Below, piece after piece: positions 59,265 through 64,000 of a DNA stretch of 64,000 nt. Under the pieces are notes generated by a model. That model ran no database searches, had not been told where the DNA came from, and worked only from the letters and a program-made list of their open reading frames with translations. Numbering within the stretch: position 1 is the first letter of the stretch; each line of letters opens with the position of its first letter. Made by a program: the position numbers and the translations under genes. Source of the DNA: Terrabacter sp. 28 (GTDB lineage: Bacteria > Actinomycetota > Actinomycetes > Actinomycetales > Dermatophilaceae); NCBI GenBank assembly GCA_000955875.1, contig JYOE01000004.1, positions 124,484 through 188,483 of the forward strand, written 5' to 3'.

Positions 59265-59312
59265 CGTATGCCGTCCGGTGCCGACCCGCAGGTCCGCGCC
59301 GGACGGCATACG
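59265..59312. terminator. Terminator built from two inverted copies of the repeated octamer
   Basis: CGTATGCCGTCCGG (59265-59278) and CCGGACGGCATACG (59299-59312) are perfect complements over 14 bp with a 20-base loop, between two convergent genes. Each arm contains one octamer copy. Confidence 0.85.
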
Positions 59313-59328
59313 CCCCCTCTCCCGCGGG

Positions 59329-60711
59329 TCAGACGGTGAACTCGTCGGCCACCGACAGGGCCTCGTCGAGGACGGCGAGCCCCTCCTCGGCCTCGGCCGG
59401 CGTCGTGGTGCACGGCGGCACGACGTGCGTGCGGTTGAAGTGGGTGAAGGGCCAGAGGCCCCGCTCCTTGCACGCGGCGGCGAAAGCGGCCATCGGTGCG
59501 GCTGCCTCACCGCCGGCGTTGTAGGGCACCAGCGGCTCGCGGGTCTCGCGGTCGCGCACGAGCTCGACGGCCCAGAAGACGCCGAGGCCACGCACCTCGC
59601 CGACGCTCGGGTGCTTCGCCGCGATCTCGCGCAGTCGGGGGCCGATGACGTCGCTGCCCAGCGTGCGCGCGTTCTCGATGATGCCCTCCTCGCGGAAGGC
59701 GTTGATCGAGGCAACGGCCGAGGCGCACGCGAGCGGGTGGCCCGAGTAGGTGAGGCCGCCCGGGAAGGCACGCTGGTCGAAGGTGGCGCGGATCTCGTCG
59801 GAGATGACGACACCTCCGAGCGGCACGTAGCCGGAGTTGACGCCCTTGGCGAAGGTGATGAGGTCGGGCCGCACGCCCCAGTGGTCGACCGCGAACCACT
59901 CGCCGCACCGACCGAAGCCGGCCATCACCTCGTCGGCGATGAGCATGATGCCGTGCTCGTCGCACAGGTCACGCACGCCCTGCAGGTAGCCGTCGGGCGG
60001 AACGAGGATGCCGTTGGTGCCGACGACCGTCTCGAGGATGATCGCGGCGATCGTGTGGGCACCCTCGACCATGATCGTGTCGCGCAGGTGCTGGAGGGCT
60101 CGGTCGCGCTCCTGCTCGTCGTCCTGGGCGTGGAAGGCCGAGCGGTAGGTGTAGGGACCCCAGAAGTGCACGACCCCGGGGTAGCCGGGCTCGGAGGGCC
60201 AGCGTCGTGGGTCGCCGGTGAGGGTGATCGAGCCGGCGGTCGCGCCGTGGTAGCTGCGGTAGGTGGCCAGCACCTTGTGGCGCCCGGTGTGCAGGCGCGC
60301 CATCCGCATCGCGTTCTCGTTGGCCTCGGCGCCGCCGTTGGTGAAGAACACCGCCGAGAGCCCCTCGGGGGCGACCTCGGTGATGAGCCGGGCCGCCTCG
60401 CTGCGCGCGTCGTTGGCGAAGGAGGGCTGGATGGTCGCGAGCCGGCCGGCCTGCTCCTGGATCGCGGCGACGACCTTGGGGTGGTTGTAGCCGATGTTGA
60501 CGTTGACGAGCTGGCTGCTGAAGTCGAGGTAGCGCTTGCCCTGGTAGTCCCAGAAGTACGAGCCTTCGGCGCGCGCGATCGGCAGGGGGTCGATGAGCCC
60601 CTGCGCCGACCACGAGTGGAAGACGTGGGCGCGGTCGAGCGCGCGCACCTCGTCCTCGCCCATCTGGTCGAGCAGGTCCTTGACGACGGTCCGGCGGTCC
60701 AGGTCGGTCAT
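59329..60711 (-). CDS. Class III (omega) aminotransferase
   Basis: 460 residues, fold-type I. PLP lysine in DLITFAKGVNSGYVPLGG; FFTNGGAEANENAMRMAR binds phosphate, YRSYHGATAGSITLTGD and ADEVMAGFGRCGEW are typical. Closest in style to beta-alanine/taurine:pyruvate or GABA-type aminotransferases. It is followed by a methylmalonate-semialdehyde dehydrogenase, so a beta-alanine or similar omega-amino acid would be deaminated to a semialdehyde and oxidised to acyl-CoA. ATG 60711. Confidence 0.88.
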   Translation of the reverse strand: MTDLDRRTVVKDLLDQMGEDEVRALDRAHVFHSWSAQGLIDPLPIARAEGSYFWDYQGKRYLDFSSQLVNVNIGYNHPKVVAAIQEQAGRLATIQPSFANDARSEAARLITEVAPEGLSAVFFTNGGAEANENAMRMARLHTGRHKVLATYRSYHGATAGSITLTGDPRRWPSEPGYPGVVHFWGPYTYRSAFHAQDDEQERDRALQHLRDTIMVEGAHTIAAIILETVVGTNGILVPPDGYLQGVRDLCDEHGIMLIADEVMAGFGRCGEWFAVDHWGVRPDLITFAKGVNSGYVPLGGVVISDEIRATFDQRAFPGGLTYSGHPLACASAVASINAFREEGIIENARTLGSDVIGPRLREIAAKHPSVGEVRGLGVFWAVELVRDRETREPLVPYNAGGEAAAPMAAFAAACKERGLWPFTHFNRTHVVPPCTTTPAEAEEGLAVLDEALSVADEFTV

Positions 60712-60740
60712 GGTGGGGATGCTCCTGTCTGTCGGCGCGG

Positions 60741-62243
60741 TCAGCGGGTTCGCGGGAAGCCGAGGTCGACGGTGGACGTCGCCGGGTCGGGCCAGCGCTG
60801 CGTGACGACCTTGCCGCGCGTGTAGAAGCTGATCCCCTCGGGGCCGTACATGTGCGTGTCACCGAAGAGGGAGTCCTTCCAGCCGCCGAACGAGTAGTAC
60901 GCGACGGGGACGGGGATCGGCACGTTGATGCCGACCATGCCGACCTCGACCTCGTTCTGGAAGCGGCGGGCCGCCCCGCCGTCGCGGGTGAAGATGGCGG
61001 TGCCGTTGGCGTACTGGTTGCGGTTGATGAGGGCCAGCCCCTCGTCGTACGTGTCGACGCGTACGACGGAGAGCACGGGTCCGAAGATCTCGTCGCGGTA
61101 GACGGTCATGTCGGGCGTCACGCCGTCGAGCAGTGTCATGCCGAGGAAGAAGCCGTCGGTCGGCACGTCCTGCTCGCGGCCGTCGACGACGACGGTGGCG
61201 CCGGCCGCGGCGCCCTCCGCGACGTAGCCGGCCACCTTGTCGCGGTGCTCGGCCGTGATGAGCGGGCCCATGTCGGTGCCCTCGGCGGAGCCGGGTCCGA
61301 CCTTCAGCGCGGGCAGTCGGTCGGAGACGGCCCGCACCAGCTCGTCACCGATGCCGCCGACCGCGACGGCGACGGACAGGGCCATGCAGCGCTCGCCGGC
61401 CGCGCCGTACGCGGCCGAGACGATCGCGTCGGCCGCCATGTCGATGTCGGCGTCGGGGAGCACGAGGGCGTGGTTCTTCGCCCCGCCGAGGGCCTGGACG
61501 CGCTTGCCGTTGGCGGTGCCGCGCTCGTAGATGTACCTCGCGATCGGGGTCGAGCCGACGAAGCTGATCGCGGCGACGTCGTCGTGGTCGAGCAGCGCGT
61601 CCACGGCCTCCTTGTCGCCGTGCACGACCGTGAAGACGCCGTCGGGCAGTCCGGCGCGCTTCCAGAGCTCGGCGAGGAACAGCGAGGCAGACGGATCCTT
61701 CTCGCTGGGCTTGAGCACGAACGTGTTGCCGCAGGCGATGGCGTTGGCGCACATCCAGAGCGGCACCATGACCGGGAAGTTGAAGGGCGTGATGCCCGCG
61801 ACGACGCCGAGGGGCTGGCGGATGCTGTAGACGTCGACGCCGGAGGCGGCCTGCTCGGAGAAGCCGCCCTTGAGCAGCTGCGGGACGCCGGTGGCGAACT
61901 CGACGTTCTCGAGCCCGCGGGCGATCTCGCCGACGGCGTCGGAGAGCACCTTGCCGTGCTCGGCCGTGACGATCGCGGCCAGCTCGTCGGTGTGGGTGTG
62001 GAGCAGCTCGCGGAAGGCGAAGAGGACGGCCGCCCGCTTCGACAGCGAGCTGGTGCGCCACTCCCGGCTCGCGGCGGCAGCGGTCTTGACGGCGGCATCC
62101 ACCTCGGCGGCCGAGGCCAGGGCGACCTCGCCGGTCTGCCGCCCCGTGGCGGGGTCGTGCACGGGTGCGGTGCGGCCGGAGGTGCCGGGCACGCGCGCCC
62201 CCTGGATCCAGTGGTCGATGGTCGTCACGGTGGGCGTCGTCAT
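60741..62243 (-). CDS. mmsA: CoA-acylating methylmalonate-semialdehyde dehydrogenase
   Basis: 500 residues. Oxidises methylmalonate or malonate semialdehyde to propionyl- or acetyl-CoA. Cofactor-binding ITPFNFPVMVPLWM, catalytic Cys in GAAGERCMALSVAV, and the MMSDH-type ending. Start MTTPTVTTIDHWIQGARVPG. It is leaderless (TAATGT 62251-62256, 7-bp spacer) with TTGTAT 17 bp further up, and divergent from the MocR-type regulator. It leads the two-gene operon with the aminotransferase. Confidence 0.92.
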   Translation of the reverse strand: MTTPTVTTIDHWIQGARVPGTSGRTAPVHDPATGRQTGEVALASAAEVDAAVKTAAAASREWRTSSLSKRAAVLFAFRELLHTHTDELAAIVTAEHGKVLSDAVGEIARGLENVEFATGVPQLLKGGFSEQAASGVDVYSIRQPLGVVAGITPFNFPVMVPLWMCANAIACGNTFVLKPSEKDPSASLFLAELWKRAGLPDGVFTVVHGDKEAVDALLDHDDVAAISFVGSTPIARYIYERGTANGKRVQALGGAKNHALVLPDADIDMAADAIVSAAYGAAGERCMALSVAVAVGGIGDELVRAVSDRLPALKVGPGSAEGTDMGPLITAEHRDKVAGYVAEGAAAGATVVVDGREQDVPTDGFFLGMTLLDGVTPDMTVYRDEIFGPVLSVVRVDTYDEGLALINRNQYANGTAIFTRDGGAARRFQNEVEVGMVGINVPIPVPVAYYSFGGWKDSLFGDTHMYGPEGISFYTRGKVVTQRWPDPATSTVDLGFPRTR

Positions 62244-62303
62244 GCCCGCAACATTACGTTCCAGTCTTGCACCATACAAAGCGCACATTGCTATGTTACG
62301 AAC
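62244..62303. promoter_or_regulatory. Divergent mmsA/mocR promoter region
   Basis: Sixty bases, AT-rich. Minus strand: TTGTAT-N17-TAATGT for mmsA. Plus strand: TATGTT at 62292-62297, 6 bp before the regulator ATG. TTGC repeats at 62267-62270 and 62288-62291 are 21 bp apart (two helical turns), the layout of MocR-type direct-repeat operators. Confidence 0.55.
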
Positions 62304-63656
62304 ATGCGCGCGATGATCTCGGCCATCGAGGAGCGCCTCGACGCGCCCACCGCGAAGGGGCTGGCCCAGGCGGTGTCGCGGGCCATCCGCGACGCGACGC
62401 TCCTGCCTGGCGACCAGCTGCCACCGATCCGACGGGTGGCGGAGGAGCTGATGATGTCGCCGACGACGGTCAGCGCCGCCTGGCAGCTGCTCGCCCGCTC
62501 CGGCACCATCCGCTCCGACGGACGGCGCGGCACCACCGTCGCCCCGACGACACGCGGCGGTGAGCGCTACAGCCGCGCCCTGCGCCACGAGTCACCCGTC
62601 AGCCTCGACCTGTCGACCGGCATCCCCGACGGCCTGCTGCTGCCGTCCCTGCACACGGTGCTGGCCGGCCTCGACGACCCCGCCACACCGAGCAGCTACC
62701 TCGACGACCCGGTGCTGGACGAGCTGCGGACCGAGCTGCGGCGCGACTGGCCGTATGCCGCGGAGGACCTGCTCGTCGTCGACGGCGCCATGGACGCGCT
62801 CGACCTCGTCACCCGCGCGACGCTCCGGCCGGGCGACCTGGTGCTGGTCGAGAACCCCGGGTTCCCTCCGCTCCTCGACCTGTTGGAGGACCGCGGCGTC
62901 GACGTCGTCGGGGTCCCGCTCGACGAGACGGGGATCGACCTCGACCGCGTCGAGGCGCTGCTCCCCCGCCGCCCGGTTGCCGTCGTGGTGCAGCCACGGG
63001 GTCAGAACCCCACGGGGATCTCCATGTCACCCACCCGGGCCCGTCGCCTCGCCACGCTGTTGAAGGGCCGCGACTGCATCGTCATCGAGGACGACTCCAG
63101 CGGGCCGATCTCGTCGTCGTCACCGATCAGCCTCGGCGCGTGGATCCCCGACCAGGTGCTCCACATCCGCAGCTTCAGCAAGTCGCACGGTCCCGACCTG
63201 CGCATCGCCGCAGTGAGCGGACCCGGCGCCCTGCTCGCCCCGGTGCGGCACGCGCGCGCCCTCGGCCAGGGCTGGACCAGCCGCCTGCTCCAACGAGTGC
63301 TCGCCGGACTGCTCAAGGACGAGGCGTGCACTCGCCAGATCGCCTCTGCCAGAGCGGAGTACGCGCGCCGCCGTGAGCTCGTCGTCACACGGCTCGCCGA
63401 GCACGGCATCCCCGTCCCGGGGTCGGACGGGCTCAACATCTGGGTGCCCGTGCGCGACGAGGCGGCAGCCGTCCTGCGGCTCGCCAGCCACGGCATCGCC
63501 GTGACGCCGGGCTCGCCCTTCTCCGTGGAGCCGGTCAGCGGCCCGGCGGGCCACGTCCGGGTCACGACGGGACTGGTGCGGCACGACCACGTCGAGGTCG
63601 CCGACCTCGTCGCCGAGGCCGCGACGGTGGGCGCCTGGACCGCCCAGCACCGCTGA
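62304..63656 (+). CDS. MocR/GabR-type regulator: GntR wHTH fused to aminotransferase domain
   Basis: 450 residues. N-terminal GntR HTH (LLPGDQLPPIRRVAEELMMSPTTVSAAW) and a fold-type I aminotransferase-like domain with PLP lysine in IRSFSKSHGPDL and Asn in QPRGQNPTGISM. Such regulators sense amino compounds through PLP and activate adjacent aminotransferase/dehydrogenase genes, as GabR does for gabTD. Here the divergent mmsA-aminotransferase operon is the obvious target. Confidence 0.9.
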   Translation: MRAMISAIEERLDAPTAKGLAQAVSRAIRDATLLPGDQLPPIRRVAEELMMSPTTVSAAWQLLARSGTIRSDGRRGTTVAPTTRGGERYSRALRHESPVSLDLSTGIPDGLLLPSLHTVLAGLDDPATPSSYLDDPVLDELRTELRRDWPYAAEDLLVVDGAMDALDLVTRATLRPGDLVLVENPGFPPLLDLLEDRGVDVVGVPLDETGIDLDRVEALLPRRPVAVVVQPRGQNPTGISMSPTRARRLATLLKGRDCIVIEDDSSGPISSSSPISLGAWIPDQVLHIRSFSKSHGPDLRIAAVSGPGALLAPVRHARALGQGWTSRLLQRVLAGLLKDEACTRQIASARAEYARRRELVVTRLAEHGIPVPGSDGLNIWVPVRDEAAAVLRLASHGIAVTPGSPFSVEPVSGPAGHVRVTTGLVRHDHVEVADLVAEAATVGAWTAQHR

Positions 63657-63677
63657 GGAAGCGAACCTCTTTGCTGC

Positions 63678-64000
63678 TCAGGCGCGCTCGGCGTTGCGGG
63701 CCTTGACACGTGCGTCCTCGGCGCGCACCTGCGCGAGGATGTCACGCTCGGCGACCAGCCAGTCGGGCATCTCGTCGAGGAGTGCCTTGATCTGCTCGGT
63801 CGTCAGGTGCTCACCGACGCCGGCGCGCACGAGCCCGCTGCCCGAGATCCCGAGGCGACGCGCGGTCTCCTGACGGGTGTGCGGCCCGTTGCGACGCAGC
63901 GAGGCGAGCCACTCGGGCGGCTCGGCCTGCAGCGCGTTGAGCTCGTCACGGCTGACGACGCCGTCCTGGAAGTCCGCAGGGGTCTCCGAGAGCAGGACGC
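63678..64000 (-). CDS. DUF5997 family protein, C-terminal part
   Basis: The last 106 residues are in the window; the start is beyond the right edge. VSRDELNALQAEPPEWLASL and NGPHTRQETARRLGISGSG match DUF5997. The end is a charged helix (ERDILAQVRAEDARVKARN). Function unknown. Confidence 0.8.
   Translation of the reverse strand, partial: VLLSETPADFQDGVVSRDELNALQAEPPEWLASLRRNGPHTRQETARRLGISGSGLVRAGVGEHLTTEQIKALLDEMPDWLVAERDILAQVRAEDARVKARNAERA

Overview
The window is high-GC actinobacterial chromosome. Markers are a complete Pup-proteasome locus (pup, prcB, prcA, dop, pafA, mpa/arc), RbpA with a SigR/SigH-type promoter, PafB/PafC, polyprenol-phosphate-mannose synthase, HelY and many leaderless genes. 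The placement in Actinomycetota is firm. Micrococcales, near Intrasporangiaceae, is inference from gene order and style. Codon use is uniform. I see no IS element, prophage, tRNA, rRNA or CRISPR array. Genes are tightly packed, and no stretch over about 300 bases lacks a gene.

Layout. 1-4116: end of a GNAT gene, a YciO/YrdC protein, amylosucrase, and a Fic protein under a large palindrome. 4190-7217: an overlapping rlmC-dinB-DUF2332 operon bracketed by 20-bp inverted repeats. 7218-10306: a phosphotransferase, a MarR regulator and a secreted M28 peptidase. 10544-13060: an Atg22-like transporter, rbpA and fxsA. 13057-15403: lnt and ppm1. 15433-20862: a lysine-fermentation cluster (kal, kamE, kamD, kdd, with kamA divergent). 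20959-31859: accessory and housekeeping genes (proline iminopeptidase, two-component system, TetR, ybaK, Bcr transporter, dehydratase, Lrp, 5'-3' exonuclease, cold-shock protein).

32055-56543 is the core block: helY, lipid kinase, tatC, tatA, pafC, pafB, two FKBP isomerases, pafA, a DivIVA-like gene, prcA, prcB, pup, dop, a kinase-like/flippase fusion, then mpa/arc and trmI. Pup is deamidated by Dop and ligated to substrates by PafA. Tagged proteins are unfolded by Mpa/ARC and degraded by PrcAB. PafBC controls a DNA-damage regulon in relatives. 56555-64000: an SSB-like protein, a site-2 protease, a RecB-type nuclease, a class III aminotransferase with methylmalonate-semialdehyde dehydrogenase divergent from a MocR regulator, and a partial DUF5997 gene.

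The most unusual signals are not genes. The octamer GTATGCCG/CGGCATAC occurs at least 26 times with no strand bias. It is enriched between genes and once forms an inverted pair in a terminator, much like DNA-uptake sequences elsewhere. Other signals are an 11-base box shared by the dop, pup and arc promoters, a 16-bp perfect palindrome over the fic ribosome-binding site, an RNA helix over the csp ribosome-binding site, and a DivIVA-like gene whose frame has no stop before it runs antisense through prcA.
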